Below the pieces are notes generated by a model. That model was not told the origin of the DNA, did no database searches, and saw nothing but the letters and a program-made list of their open reading frames with translations. From the NCBI GenBank assembly GCA_024277525.1, contig JAJRUZ010000022.1:1-63697 (forward strand): a stretch of 63,697 nt of DNA, written 5' to 3'. The stretch is from Caldifarciminota bacterium (lineage in GTDB: Bacteria > Hydrothermota > Hydrothermia > Hydrothermales > JAJRUZ01). The translations under genes and the position numbers were made by a program. Positions 8,323 to 17,614 of the stretch are shown one piece after another (positions within the stretch are counted from its first letter, which is position 1; every line of letters begins with the position of its first letter).

Positions 8323-9639
8323 ATGGAAGAAAAAAGAATATGTATTAATTGCGGAAAATACATAGGGGCAAGGGAGGTTTGCCCTTATTGCGGTGAAGAA
8401 CAGCCCAAACCGATAGGAATTGAATTTCTGAAATGGACAAGTATCATAATTGCAACAGGAGGACTGATTTTTCTTTTCATATCCGCAAGAGTAAGCGAGG
8501 CTCCTCTTATAAAAATTAAAGATTTAAAACCGACCATGAACTTTGCAAAAATCAGTATGAAGGGAATTGTTGAATCTTCACCTTATTATAATGAAGAAAG
8601 AGGAGGCTATTTTTCATTCTGGCTCAATGATGGTACCGGAAGTATAAAAGTGAGAGCATTTAAGAATGTTGCCAGGGAGTTAATTGAAAAAGAAACTTAT
8701 CCATGCCTCGGAGACTCAGTTTATGTAACGGGAATACTTTATACAAGGGAAAACTTCTTATTAACAATAAATGACATTAATGATATTAAAGTTAAAATTC
8801 CGCAAGCAAAAAAATTATTAATAAAAGATATTACAGATACATTGGAAGGACAGAGAATAGAGACAGAGGGAACTGTTTTTTATATAAGAGAATACAGAAA
8901 TAAATCCATTGGAATGAGAATTGGAGATAAGGGAAGTTTTATCACTGTTTACATTCCTTTTTATTATAAAAATAAGGAAAAAGTTCTGGCTCTTGAAAAA
9001 AGAACTGTAATAAAGGTAAAAGGTGTGGTTCCAATTTATAAGGAAAAACCGGAGATAATTCCTCATTATGTGAGTGATATTAAAATAATAGGAAGGAAAG
9101 AAATAAAAGTTGAAGGAAAAATTTTAAAAGGTGAAGTTAAAACCGGATATGCATTTAAAAAAGGAATAAAAATCAAAATAGAAACCGAAGAAGGAGAAAA
9201 AGAAGTTCTTTTATGGAAAAAAACTTTTAAGAGATATAAAAGGAATGTGCAAAATTTATTAACAGGAGCGGTTGTTGAATTTGAGATTTATGAGAAAGAA
9301 TATAAAGGAAAAGAGGAATATGTTGTAAGAAAATTTAATATACTTTCGTATCCTGAAAAAATATTGAAAATAAAAGAATTATTGGAAAGGAATTATGGTG
9401 AATTTTTAAAAACAAAGGGCAAGATAGTGGATTTGAGAGAATTTAAGCCCGGAGCAAAAATAACAATAGAGGATAATACGGGTAAGCTGACCGTATGGAT
9501 ATGGAGGGATATATGGGAAGAGGTTAAAGATTTTTTAAAATTCGGTAAGACTCTTATAATTGCAGGAGAATTTAAGGAATTCAGAGGAAAACCCGAACTC
9601 GTGCCAAGAGTTTCTGAGGATATAATCATTTCGGAATGA
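8323..9639 (+). CDS. Zinc-ribbon, membrane-anchored OB-fold protein
   Basis: 438 residues. A four-Cys zinc ribbon opens the protein (CINCG and CPYCG, residues 5-22), followed by one membrane helix (about 34-52) and then tandem OB-fold-like segments (for example GSIKVRAFK, and FGKTLIIAGEFKEFRGKPEL at the end). OB folds of this type bind nucleic acid in RPA/tRNA-anti relatives, but the membrane anchor makes the topology and ligand unclear. It is the first gene of a tight operon and its stop overlaps the next start by 4 bases. I do not recognise a named family. Confidence 0.7.
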   Translation: MEEKRICINCGKYIGAREVCPYCGEEQPKPIGIEFLKWTSIIIATGGLIFLFISARVSEAPLIKIKDLKPTMNFAKISMKGIVESSPYYNEERGGYFSFWLNDGTGSIKVRAFKNVARELIEKETYPCLGDSVYVTGILYTRENFLLTINDINDIKVKIPQAKKLLIKDITDTLEGQRIETEGTVFYIREYRNKSIGMRIGDKGSFITVYIPFYYKNKEKVLALEKRTVIKVKGVVPIYKEKPEIIPHYVSDIKIIGRKEIKVEGKILKGEVKTGYAFKKGIKIKIETEEGEKEVLLWKKTFKRYKRNVQNLLTGAVVEFEIYEKEYKGKEEYVVRKFNILSYPEKILKIKELLERNYGEFLKTKGKIVDLREFKPGAKITIEDNTGKLTVWIWRDIWEEVKDFLKFGKTLIIAGEFKEFRGKPELVPRVSEDIIISE

Positions 9640-10949
9640 GTATCCTTTACGCACTGCTTATATCCGTGGGAGGCACATTTATAGGTATACTGTTTTCATG
9701 GATACCTGCTTTGCATATATACAATATACTTGCGCTTTTTGTATTCATACAGGCTGAAACAAGCTTAATACCTTCAAATTTGATTCCTTTTTTCTTTGCA
9801 GGTTGTATAACCGGCTATGCATTTGCCGGAACACTCCCTGCTATTTATTTTTCAACAAATGATGATACTACACTTTTTTATTTATTGCCTGCGCAAAAAT
9901 TTTTGATGTACGGTAAAGGGCATGAGGCAGTGCTTCTTTCACTGACAGGTTCTCTCGGAACATCCTTGTTAATTTTTTTCTCCGCATTTTTTCTTCCTTA
10001 CATCCTTCCTCCTCTTAAAGACCTTTTAATTTCGCATGTACCGTGGATTTTGGCTTCTATCGGAGCTTTTATGATTTTATCGGAATGGCCGAGAACAACT
10101 GACAGACCGAAAACAAAAATAGGAAGGTTAAAAGAGGCATGGGGTTCACTTTTTATGGGTGTGATTGTATTTTTTCTATCCGGCTTCCTGGGATACATTG
10201 TCATGAGAGGAGGAGTTCTTGCTCCGGAAACTTCCTTTCAGAATTTAATGCCTTTATTTTTGGGATTGTTTGCAATACCTTGGTTAATATTAAATATTGT
10301 ATCAAATCCCATATTACCGAAGCAGGAAATAGAAGATAAAATTATGACAACCTATCCTAAAATTTTAAGGGGAATATTTGCGGGTTCTTTAGGAGGTGGT
10401 CTCGCTGCCTTTTTCCCCGTAATAACAGGAGGAATAGGAGCTTTTCTTGCGGGTCATGCAACTGCACAGAGAGGAGATGATGTATTTATAATAGGTCAGG
10501 GGGCAAACAGATTTTTATATTATGTGGGAGGCTTTCTTTTGTTTTTTGTTCCTTTTTTGCATATCCGAAGGGGAGGAGCCGCTTGGATGCTTAATATTTT
10601 TTACTCACCTACTTCATTTTCCGAATATTTCTTAATGGTAGGAATTATTTTAATTTCTTCTGTTTTATCTTTTTATCTCACTTTGCAAATTTCAAAAACT
10701 ATTGCAAAAAATCTGACCAAAATTCCTTACGGGACACTTTCCGTAATTATAATTATTTTTATTGTATTATTAACATTCTTTATAATGGGTATAAAAGGTA
10801 TTATTGTCCTGACAGTGGCAACAGGTATCGGATTATTGCCGCCTCTTTTCGGAACAAGGAGATTAAACTGCCTGGGTGCATTAATTCTTCCTTTAACGAT
10901 TCAGATGAGTTCTTTTTCAGGCTCAATATCAAAGATTATCGGATTTTAA
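9636..10949 (+). CDS. TctA-like (COG1784-type) integral membrane permease
   Basis: 437 residues with about 11-12 membrane helices. The repeated glycine-rich segments GGGLAAFFPVITGGIGAFLAG and an N-terminal ISVGGTFIGILFSWIPALH recall the TctA/DUF112 permease fold, especially the archaeal-type stand-alone members (COG1784). TctA proteins are known as the large membrane subunit of tripartite tricarboxylate transporters, but no TctB or TctC gene is nearby, so the substrate is open. The stop TAA is directly followed by the ATG of the next gene, indicating co-translation. Confidence 0.6.
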   Translation: MSILYALLISVGGTFIGILFSWIPALHIYNILALFVFIQAETSLIPSNLIPFFFAGCITGYAFAGTLPAIYFSTNDDTTLFYLLPAQKFLMYGKGHEAVLLSLTGSLGTSLLIFFSAFFLPYILPPLKDLLISHVPWILASIGAFMILSEWPRTTDRPKTKIGRLKEAWGSLFMGVIVFFLSGFLGYIVMRGGVLAPETSFQNLMPLFLGLFAIPWLILNIVSNPILPKQEIEDKIMTTYPKILRGIFAGSLGGGLAAFFPVITGGIGAFLAGHATAQRGDDVFIIGQGANRFLYYVGGFLLFFVPFLHIRRGGAAWMLNIFYSPTSFSEYFLMVGIILISSVLSFYLTLQISKTIAKNLTKIPYGTLSVIIIIFIVLLTFFIMGIKGIIVLTVATGIGLLPPLFGTRRLNCLGALILPLTIQMSSFSGSISKIIGF

Positions 10950-12011
10950 ATGTCTGTTATAAAAAAAGGAAAAATTAAGATAAATTTAATATGGTCAGAT
11001 TCTCTCGGAGCAAAATCTTTTTGTTTTTTTATTAAAACACCTGACATTAAACTTCTTGTTGATCCGGGTGCTGCGATTATGCAACCGGGTTATCCTTTGT
11101 CCTCTTATAAGAAAAAAAAATTAAAAATTGAAGCAATCAAAAAAATTTCAGAACTTGCGGAGAAAAGCGAATATATATTTATATCTCATTATCACTATGA
11201 CCATCACATAAGACCTTCAAAGTTACCGAAAAATATAAAGAATTTTTATCTTAATAAAACAATTTTCATGAAAGATCCGAATAAGTTTATTAATTATTCT
11301 CAATACAAAAGAGCACGGATATTTTTAAAAGAGCTTATAAAAGATTTGAAATTTAAAGAGCCGGAAGAGGTGCAAACAAAATTTATTGAAAAGGGTTTAA
11401 AAATGGCTTTTAATAAAGATTACGGAGATTACAATGAAAGGAAGGAAGAGCTACTTACCAAAGGTAAAAACTGGCTTTTAAAGATGAAAAAATTTTGGGA
11501 AACCAACAAATGGGTAAAAGAAACAGAGAAAAGAAATTTAAAAATTATTTTTGCAGACGGAAAGAAAATAAAAATAGGTAAAACCGAAATTTGCTTTACA
11601 AATCCTTTGTTCCATGGTGTTGAATATGATAGAATCGGTTGGGTTATCGGTCTTACTTTAAAATATGAAAATTTTAAACTAATATATACATCGGATATAC
11701 AGGGTCCTCAGATTGAAGATTATGCCCAATGGATAATAAGGGAAAATCCTGATATTTTATTTCTTGACGGTTTTCCGATTTATTTATTGGGTTATATAAC
11801 AAATCGGATAAACTTTGAAAGGGCGAAAGAAAATTTACTCAAAATCCTTAAAGAGACAAAAGCAAATCCCGTTATTTTTGATCATCACCATCTCAGAAAC
11901 GAAAAATTTTTGACATATTATGAAGAAATCTACGAAAATTTTCCGAATAGAGTCTTCACCTTCGCGGAAATCATGGGTAAGAAACCTTTAATAATTGAAT
12001 TAAAATCATGA
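10950..12011 (+). CDS. UPF0282-type metallo-beta-lactamase-fold hydrolase
   Basis: 353 residues. The zinc-binding motif SHYHYDHH (about residues 77-84) and the opening SLGAKSFCFFIKTPDIKLLV followed by DPG match the UPF0282/COG2248 group, known mainly from archaea. Further ligand candidates are FHGVEYD (near 215), TSDIQGP (near 249) and FDHHHLRNE (near 310). The reaction is unknown; MBL-fold enzymes hydrolyse phosphoesters, thioesters or lactones. It lies between a TctA-like permease and a geranylgeranyl-reductase-type flavoprotein in a tight operon, which adds to the archaeal flavour of the block. Confidence 0.8.
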   Translation: MSVIKKGKIKINLIWSDSLGAKSFCFFIKTPDIKLLVDPGAAIMQPGYPLSSYKKKKLKIEAIKKISELAEKSEYIFISHYHYDHHIRPSKLPKNIKNFYLNKTIFMKDPNKFINYSQYKRARIFLKELIKDLKFKEPEEVQTKFIEKGLKMAFNKDYGDYNERKEELLTKGKNWLLKMKKFWETNKWVKETEKRNLKIIFADGKKIKIGKTEICFTNPLFHGVEYDRIGWVIGLTLKYENFKLIYTSDIQGPQIEDYAQWIIRENPDILFLDGFPIYLLGYITNRINFERAKENLLKILKETKANPVIFDHHHLRNEKFLTYYEEIYENFPNRVFTFAEIMGKKPLIIELKS

Positions 12012-13018
12012 AAAAAATTTTGAACTACAATGAAGTAGTTGATGTAATAATTGCAGGTGCAGGACCTGCAGGATTATCCGCAGGATTGGAATTGTCAAGA
12101 AAAGGGATAAAAGTTTTTATATTTGAAAAAAAGAAAACAGTGGGTAAGCCTCTAAAATGCGGTGAATTAACAAGGGAAGAAATTTTCAAATTACTTGACA
12201 TAAAAAATTACGAAAAATTCGTAAGGAGAAAATATTTCGTTTCCCAACCCGCAAACATTGTTATTTCAAGATTTAAATTTGAAAATTATCTTGCACAGGA
12301 AATTGAAAAAAATGGAGGTAAAATTTTCATAAACAGTTTTGTAGAGGATGTCAAAAGGGAAAATAACATTTTGATATTAAAAATTATGCATGACAAAGAA
12401 GAATACTTTATAAGTGCAAAAATTTTAATTATTGCAGAAGGCATTGATTCATATCTTGCAAGAAAAGCAGGATTTGATACTTTTATACGCCCTAAGGATT
12501 TTGCCTCATGTTACGGAGCCATAATGAAAAATGTAGATATTCCTGATCCGAATAGAATATATATAATAAGAGACAAAAGAATATATCCGGGATATTTATG
12601 GGTTTTTCCTAATTCTGAAAATTCAGGAAACATAGGGCTCGGGTTATTGGGAATAAACGGAAAAAGAGCAAAGTTTTTATTCAAAAAATTAACCTCGGAA
12701 ATAAAATGGCTTAAAAAAGGAGAAATTGTGGAGGAAATCGTGGGATGTATAAGTGTTGCTTTACCCGAGCAAAAACCTTATAAGGATAATATTTTACTTA
12801 TAGGAGGTTCTGCTAAACTCGTAGATTCTATCTCAGGAGAAGGCATATACCAGGCAATTTATTCAGGCAAAATGGCAGCTGAAACTGCACTAATTGCATT
12901 AAGTCAAAAAGATTGTTCTGAAAATATTTTAAAAACATATAGAGAAAAAATTGATTTTTTATATCCTGAACTTATAAAGAGTTATTTAATGAAAGAAAAA
13001 TTAATTAAAGGGAGATGA
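12008..13018 (+). CDS. Geranylgeranyl-reductase family FAD-dependent oxidoreductase
   Basis: 336 residues. The FAD-binding GAGPAGLSAG motif is at about 17-26, then FEKKKTVGKPLKCGE, which carries the conserved Cys of the geranylgeranyl reductase/FixC group. A second flavin motif ILLIGGSAKLVDSISGEGIY sits near 258-277. These enzymes are known to saturate isoprenoid chains of archaeal lipids, menaquinones or chlorophyll. The next two genes encode a two-cluster ferredoxin and a membrane polyferredoxin, a plausible electron supply. Whether the substrate is menaquinone or an isoprenoid lipid cannot be told. It overlaps both neighbours by 4 bases. Confidence 0.8.
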   Translation: MKKILNYNEVVDVIIAGAGPAGLSAGLELSRKGIKVFIFEKKKTVGKPLKCGELTREEIFKLLDIKNYEKFVRRKYFVSQPANIVISRFKFENYLAQEIEKNGGKIFINSFVEDVKRENNILILKIMHDKEEYFISAKILIIAEGIDSYLARKAGFDTFIRPKDFASCYGAIMKNVDIPDPNRIYIIRDKRIYPGYLWVFPNSENSGNIGLGLLGINGKRAKFLFKKLTSEIKWLKKGEIVEEIVGCISVALPEQKPYKDNILLIGGSAKLVDSISGEGIYQAIYSGKMAAETALIALSQKDCSENILKTYREKIDFLYPELIKSYLMKEKLIKGR

Positions 13019-13317
13019 AAAACAAAAGAAAGTTTTTAAGAAATATTTTAAGAGTCTTTGTATCCTTAATCATAGGATTAAGTGTTTTTAAGAATATCCG
13101 TGTATACGGAGAAGCAATTAAAAATAAAAGGAAATTTAAGATAGAAGTAAATAATAACTGCACTGCTTGTGGAGGCTGTATAGCTGTTTGTCATACTCTT
13201 GCAATTAAAAATATATATCCCAAACTTCTGATAGATAAAAATAAATGTACTTTTTGCGGATATTGTGAACAGGTGTGTCCTGTAAAAGGAATAAAAATAT
13301 ATGTTAAAAAATCTTAG
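13015..13317 (+). CDS. Membrane-tethered 2[4Fe-4S] ferredoxin
   Basis: 100 residues. A basic start KNKRKFLRN and a hydrophobic stretch (about 10-27) look like a signal anchor or weak Tat-like signal. Two cluster motifs follow: CTACGGCIAVCH (about 43-54, with His in place of the usual Pro) and CTFCGYCEQVCP (about 75-86). It probably carries electrons between the flavoprotein encoded upstream and the NapH-like protein encoded downstream, which it overlaps by 17 bases. The direction of electron flow is inference. Confidence 0.82.
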   Translation: MKNKRKFLRNILRVFVSLIIGLSVFKNIRVYGEAIKNKRKFKIEVNNNCTACGGCIAVCHTLAIKNIYPKLLIDKNKCTFCGYCEQVCPVKGIKIYVKKS

Positions 13318-14641
13318 AAAAGCTCCTTTATACACTACGCGGGTAATTATTGCTTTTATTTCTATCACTTTTTTCATATCAATTTTTTTTATTCCGTATC
13401 CTTTTTTAATAAAAAATATTTATTTTTTTACAAATCCGTTCCTTGCTATAACATTTACTTTAACTACAAGGACATTCAATTTTTTATTTCTTTTTTCAAT
13501 CATAACAATCTTTCTGACTTTATTTTTCGGAAGATTCTACTGCTCATTCATTTGCCCATGGGGAATAACTTTGGATATTATTTCAAATATTTTCGGATAC
13601 AGAGAGGTTTCAAAATTAAAAAGAATTAAAGGGATTATTCTTTCAATTTCCCTTTTGCTTGCAATTTTTGCTTTACCTTTTTCTTATGCAGGCGACCCTA
13701 TTCTTTTTTTATACTGGCTATACGGAGATTTTATTTTGAATAAAAATATGATTGCCGGTTTTATCATAAGGTATCACTTCTTTTTAATCGTTCTTATTTT
13801 TCAAATTGTATTTTTAATATATGCACGAAGATTTTACTGCACCCATTTGTGTCCTTTGGGAGGTATATATTCCATAATTGCAAAATTCTCTTTTTTTAAA
13901 AGAAAAGTAGATAAAAAATGTAATTACTGTAATCTATGTGTAGAAAATTGCAGAATGGGAGCAATTGCCTCTGATCCTGAACTTTACAATCCAGGAGAAT
14001 GTTCCTTATGCGGGTATTGTGAGAAAATATGTCCTCAGAATTCAATCAGATTCAATTTCTTTGATTTTGAAAATTTTTCCGAAAAGAAGGTAGATAGGAA
14101 AAGAAGGGAAGTAATAAAAGATAAATTACCGTTTTTAATTCCTTTGCTCTTTATAAGAATAAAAAACAAAAAAACGATAAGACCTCCCGGGAGTGTAAGT
14201 GAGGATAAATTTGTATTGAAATGTATAAGATGTGCTGAATGTATAAGGGTCTGTCCTACAGGTGTTTTAGAGCCTCTTTATTTTGAAAACGGAATTTTAT
14301 CCTTTTATACACCTTATGTAAACACGAAAAAAAGTTATTGTAAGCCTGATTGTAACCTATGTTCAAAGGTATGCCCCACCGGTGCAATAAAGCCCTTTGA
14401 GATAAAAGACAAGATTAAATTAAAAATAGGTATTGCGAAAATTGACAAAGGAATTTGTTATGCATTTAACAAGAAGCCCTGTTTTTTATGTGTTGTAAAA
14501 TGTCCTTACTATGCAATTGCTCTTGATTTCAGGTATAATCCCTCGCGTCCCTTTGTTATAGATAAGCGCTGTCCGGGTTGCGGAATTTGCGAAAATGTTT
14601 GTCCTACCGAACCCGTTGCAATAAAAGTTTTCGCTCTTTAA
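13301..14641 (+). CDS. NapH/NosR-like membrane polyferredoxin with six cluster motifs
   Basis: 446 residues. The N-terminal part has about four membrane helices with the paired CSFICPWG (near 81) and CTHLCPLG (near 180) motifs of the NapH/CcoG family. The C-terminal part carries six cysteine clusters, including CNYCNLCVENC, CSLCGYCEKICP, CIRCAECIRVCP, CKPDCNLCSKVCP and CPGCGICENVCP. It resembles a fusion of NapH with a NapG/MauM-like ferredoxin. Such proteins move electrons from quinol or a cytosolic donor across the membrane. It ends the operon, converging with the JAMM gene with a 5-base gap. Confidence 0.85.
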   Translation: MLKNLRKAPLYTTRVIIAFISITFFISIFFIPYPFLIKNIYFFTNPFLAITFTLTTRTFNFLFLFSIITIFLTLFFGRFYCSFICPWGITLDIISNIFGYREVSKLKRIKGIILSISLLLAIFALPFSYAGDPILFLYWLYGDFILNKNMIAGFIIRYHFFLIVLIFQIVFLIYARRFYCTHLCPLGGIYSIIAKFSFFKRKVDKKCNYCNLCVENCRMGAIASDPELYNPGECSLCGYCEKICPQNSIRFNFFDFENFSEKKVDRKRREVIKDKLPFLIPLLFIRIKNKKTIRPPGSVSEDKFVLKCIRCAECIRVCPTGVLEPLYFENGILSFYTPYVNTKKSYCKPDCNLCSKVCPTGAIKPFEIKDKIKLKIGIAKIDKGICYAFNKKPCFLCVVKCPYYAIALDFRYNPSRPFVIDKRCPGCGICENVCPTEPVAIKVFAL

Positions 14642-14646
14642 TGTTC

Positions 14647-15168
14647 TCAGATGCCAGTGGCAAAAGAAGCATACACCGGTATTTTAACAAATTTATATTC
14701 TTTTAAAAGCCGAAATGCACCAATTTCAATAACATACCCTTTGATAGAACCCTTGAGTGTTAAATTCTTTGTGTTGTGCCATTTTACACATTCTTCTCCG
14801 CATTCATTTATAGCCAATATGAGATAAACTTTGTTTCTTTCCATTGAAGCGATATCTTCTCCCGAGGGTTCAGGTAACCCAGCCGATGAGCCCAATTGAG
14901 TGTGAGAGTGAAAATCACCTATGATTTCAAAATAGGTATTGAACCTTTCTGCAAGTTCCTTAACCCTTTCAAGTCTTTTTTCAGGAATTTCAGCCCACAC
15001 AAATCCTCTTTTTGCTGTTTGAAAAGGAATAGCATGTTCAACAATAAAAAGTTTATTAGTTTTATATCCGATAAGATATCCAATTGCCTCTTTTTTATAA
15101 ATTTCAACAGAAGCAAGTACCATTGTGAGAAAAGCATCTTTTTTCAAAATACAGGAAAATTTTTTCAT
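14647..15168 (-). CDS. JAB1/MPN (JAMM) metalloprotease-like protein
   Basis: 173 residues. The JAMM zinc motif is visible as an upstream Glu (KEAIGYLIGY) and HSHTQLGSSAGLPEPSGED (about 92-110), giving H-x-H and S-x2-D, though the spacer is longer than the usual seven residues. Bacterial JAMM proteins cleave isopeptide bonds, process ubiquitin-like sulfur carriers or repair DNA (RadC). No ubiquitin-like partner is seen next to it. It is the last gene of a minus-strand series including an HMA protein and an M20 peptidase. Confidence 0.8.
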   Translation of the reverse strand: MKKFSCILKKDAFLTMVLASVEIYKKEAIGYLIGYKTNKLFIVEHAIPFQTAKRGFVWAEIPEKRLERVKELAERFNTYFEIIGDFHSHTQLGSSAGLPEPSGEDIASMERNKVYLILAINECGEECVKWHNTKNLTLKGSIKGYVIEIGAFRLLKEYKFVKIPVYASFATGI

Positions 15169-15248
15169 TTTAATTTTTATTTCCTTTAATTTCCTTCATT
15201 ATTTAAGAACTTTTTTATCCTCTATTTTATATTCAAGACAAACAATAT

Positions 15249-15452
15249 TCATAAATTTACCTTATATCCGAGAGTCTCTATCTCTTTCTTTATATTCTTA
15301 ATTTTTTCCTTGTCTTCAATTTCAAATTCTGCTTCACCTTTTTCAAGATACACTTTAATATTCTTTCCTCCCATTCTTTCAATAACCTTTGTAACACTTC
15401 TAACACAACCTTGACAGGTCATTCCTTCAATTTTTAGCAGAATTTTCTCCAT
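15249..15452 (-). CDS. Heavy-metal-associated (HMA/CopZ-like) protein
   Basis: 67 residues, a single HMA domain with the metal-binding GMTCQGC motif (residues 10-16) and the usual beta-alpha-beta-beta-alpha-beta pattern ending TLGYKVNL. Such proteins are known cytosolic Cu(I) chaperones. No copper ATPase is in the window. A TATAAT box (15458-15463) ends five bases before the ATG and overlaps the stop of the upstream M20 gene, suggesting an internal promoter and leaderless start in addition to read-through. Confidence 0.88.
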   Translation of the reverse strand: MEKILLKIEGMTCQGCVRSVTKVIERMGGKNIKVYLEKGEAEFEIEDKEKIKNIKKEIETLGYKVNL

Positions 15453-15465
15453 TCTTTATTATAAT

Positions 15466-16560
15466 TTATACCTCCTTTAAAAATCTTAAAAATATCTCTT
15501 TTAATTCATAAAGTGAAGACATAAGAACCCATTCTTCTTTTCCGTGAATTCCGTCTCCTATAGGGTAGGTCATTATTACTGGTACCCCTTTCTCAGCAAA
15601 AAACCTCCCATCTGTTGCACCGTAAATCTTTCCGAATTCAGCCTTACCTTTTACCGATTCCACTGCTTTTTTAAACTTTTCAACATAGGCATTGTCCTGC
15701 GGAGTAAAGACAGGTTCTCCATAACTCATTTTTTCCATCTCAATATCTTTTCTGTCCTTTATAAACTCTCTTAATTTATTCTCAAAGTCCACACATTTCC
15801 AAGGAGGCGGAAATCTGAAGTCAAGCTCCATTTCAGCCTCGGCAGGCACAATATTCACTGCTTTTCCTGCATTAAATTTACCGAGTGAAAGCGTGATTTT
15901 CCAGTTCGGTTCTTCTTCGGGTCCTTTATCCGACTCAACCCATTCTTTATATTTTTTATATAATTCAATGAGCTTCTCTGCAGCATTGTCTCCTTCCCAA
16001 GGGGTGGAACCATGTGCAGACTCACCCTTTGCTTTGAATCTCACATGCAAAACTCCTTTTCCCTCATTCATTAACTTAAATCCTATTCCTCCGTCAGGAA
16101 TAAGTGCAAATTCAGGGATCAGTTCCTTTTCTCTTACCCATACCTCTACCCCATCTTTGCTTCCAACTTCCTCATCCGTAGTAAATAAAAATCCCACATT
16201 CTTTTTGATATTTTCTTCAATCATTGTAAGAATTAGATCCATCATTACAGCACAAGGTCCTTTCATATCAAGCGCGCCTCTTGCATAAATTTTTCCTTCT
16301 TTTTCAACAGGAATAAACTGTTCTTCGGAATCAACAGGAACAACATCAAGATGTCCCACAAAAAGAACTTCGGGATTTAAATTTTTCCTGAATGAAATAT
16401 AAAGTGAAGGTTTTTTATTTACTTCAATTTTCTCTAAATATAAGTCTTTGTTCCTTAAAATCTTTTCTATATATTCAATAATTTCTTTTAAAGCAGGAAT
16501 ATTATCGCTTACGGACCGAATCTTTATTAAATCAAATAAAATCTTCTTTATTCTTTCCAT
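15466..16560 (-). CDS. M20 family metallopeptidase/deacylase (ArgE/DapE/Acy1 type)
   Basis: 364 residues. Zinc ligands and catalytic residues of the M20 family are in order: GHLDVVP (about 70-76), ARGALDMKGP (near 95), TTDEEVGSKDG (near 131), a dimerisation domain in the middle and GIHGKEEW near the C-terminus. The family cleaves N-acyl amino acids or small peptides, so the exact substrate (acetylornithine, succinyl-diaminopimelate, acyl amino acid) is open. I prefer ATG 16560 over TTG 16566 because it follows the stop of the upstream gene by two bases. Confidence 0.87.
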   Translation of the reverse strand: MERIKKILFDLIKIRSVSDNIPALKEIIEYIEKILRNKDLYLEKIEVNKKPSLYISFRKNLNPEVLFVGHLDVVPVDSEEQFIPVEKEGKIYARGALDMKGPCAVMMDLILTMIEENIKKNVGFLFTTDEEVGSKDGVEVWVREKELIPEFALIPDGGIGFKLMNEGKGVLHVRFKAKGESAHGSTPWEGDNAAEKLIELYKKYKEWVESDKGPEEEPNWKITLSLGKFNAGKAVNIVPAEAEMELDFRFPPPWKCVDFENKLREFIKDRKDIEMEKMSYGEPVFTPQDNAYVEKFKKAVESVKGKAEFGKIYGATDGRFFAEKGVPVIMTYPIGDGIHGKEEWVLMSSLYELKEIFLRFLKEV

Positions 16561-16562
16561 TT

Positions 16563-16979
16563 TCAAGGATTCATATAAAAAAGGTGACTTTCATAAAAAT
16601 TGTTATCTAAGTAAATTTCAACAGCCCATTCTCCGTCAGGGTCATAAGACCTGGTAATTACAGAAAAGGTAGTGACAACAACTCCTGAATCCGATTTTGC
16701 AAAAACAGAATCCTTTGCAAAAACTTTACCGTTTGGCTTCACCCAGAAACAGCTTATTTTATGCTCTTTTATCATTCCCATCCACAATATCCAGAGATTC
16801 ACAGTATCGCCGAGAAAGAAGTCGTTTGTAATACCATAAGGTCTTCCGTCAACAATTTTTGTACATAATACACTTTCCACAATATAGGGACCTTCCGGAT
16901 AAACAACTTCCCTTATCGTCTCCACCTTTTTTTCACAGAAATAAAGAATTAAGAAAATTAAAATAAAAAATTTTCTCAT
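16563..16979 (-). CDS. Unrecognised secreted or lipoprotein-like protein
   Basis: 138 residues. A basic start and hydrophobic core (about 2-14) end in LILYFCEKK. The Cys at 15 could be lipidated, but residues before it do not fit a standard lipobox, so plain secretion is also possible. The rest is beta-rich with several aromatic residues and two further Cys. No family recognised. It ends two bases before the M20 start, so the two are probably co-transcribed and it may act in the envelope. Confidence 0.6.
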   Translation of the reverse strand: MRKFFILIFLILYFCEKKVETIREVVYPEGPYIVESVLCTKIVDGRPYGITNDFFLGDTVNLWILWMGMIKEHKISCFWVKPNGKVFAKDSVFAKSDSGVVVTTFSVITRSYDPDGEWAVEIYLDNNFYESHLFYMNP

Positions 16980-17020
16980 TCTTAAAATTAAAGCAAAAAA
17001 TGGTAAAAAATCAAAAATTA

Positions 17021-17614
17021 TCAGGATAAAACTAAGGTCAAAATTCTGCTCTTCTCTCCTGTCCTTCGGTAAGAAGGTAAAAAATCACTCTCAAAGGTGC
17101 AGGGCAAAAAGTCATAAATTTTTTTTATTCCATACCTTAGAATTTCTTCTTTTACAGCGCCTTTTAAATCAAAATATATTTTACTGTTTTTTTCGAAAAT
17201 AAAGGTTTTAAAAATTTTTTTAAATTCTTTCCCTACTTCATAACATCTTCTACAAATTGAAGGACCCAGAAAAGCAATAAGATTTTGAGATTTAAACCCG
17301 TAAGAATTAAAAATATAAATACATTTTCTTACAATTCCTTTTTTAAAACTTCTCCATCCCACATGAAATACTCCATAAAAAAGGGGATTATATGTTAATA
17401 TAACAAGAGGAATGCAATCCGCGGTTTTTACACCTATTATTTTCCCGGATTTTGTTATTAATCCGTCTCCTTTTTCATTTCCCTTTACATTTTCTGCAAA
17501 ATGGATTGTATTTCCGTGTTCCTGGGTCAAGGATATAAATTTTAAATCCGGACTTTTATTTATAAATAAAAGAATTTTATTGTTCTGAATTTTGTATATT
17601 TTTCTAATATTCAC
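17021..17614 (-). CDS. pgeF: PgeF/YfiH (LACC1-like) purine nucleoside phosphorylase family protein
   Basis: 197 residues. The family's zinc-site residues are visible in QEHGNTIH (His, near 33), TADCIPLVIL (Cys, near 80) and VFHVGWRSF (His, near 98), followed by GPSICRRCYEVG. Members were long called multicopper polyphenol oxidases; they are now known as purine nucleoside phosphorylase/adenosine deaminase or peptidoglycan-editing enzymes. The protein lacks about 40 N-terminal residues found in most homologues. Its start directly follows the stop of the HD-domain gene, so the short form appears genuine rather than an annotation slip. Confidence 0.85.
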   Translation of the reverse strand: MNIRKIYKIQNNKILLFINKSPDLKFISLTQEHGNTIHFAENVKGNEKGDGLITKSGKIIGVKTADCIPLVILTYNPLFYGVFHVGWRSFKKGIVRKCIYIFNSYGFKSQNLIAFLGPSICRRCYEVGKEFKKIFKTFIFEKNSKIYFDLKGAVKEEILRYGIKKIYDFLPCTFESDFLPSYRRTGEKSRILTLVLS

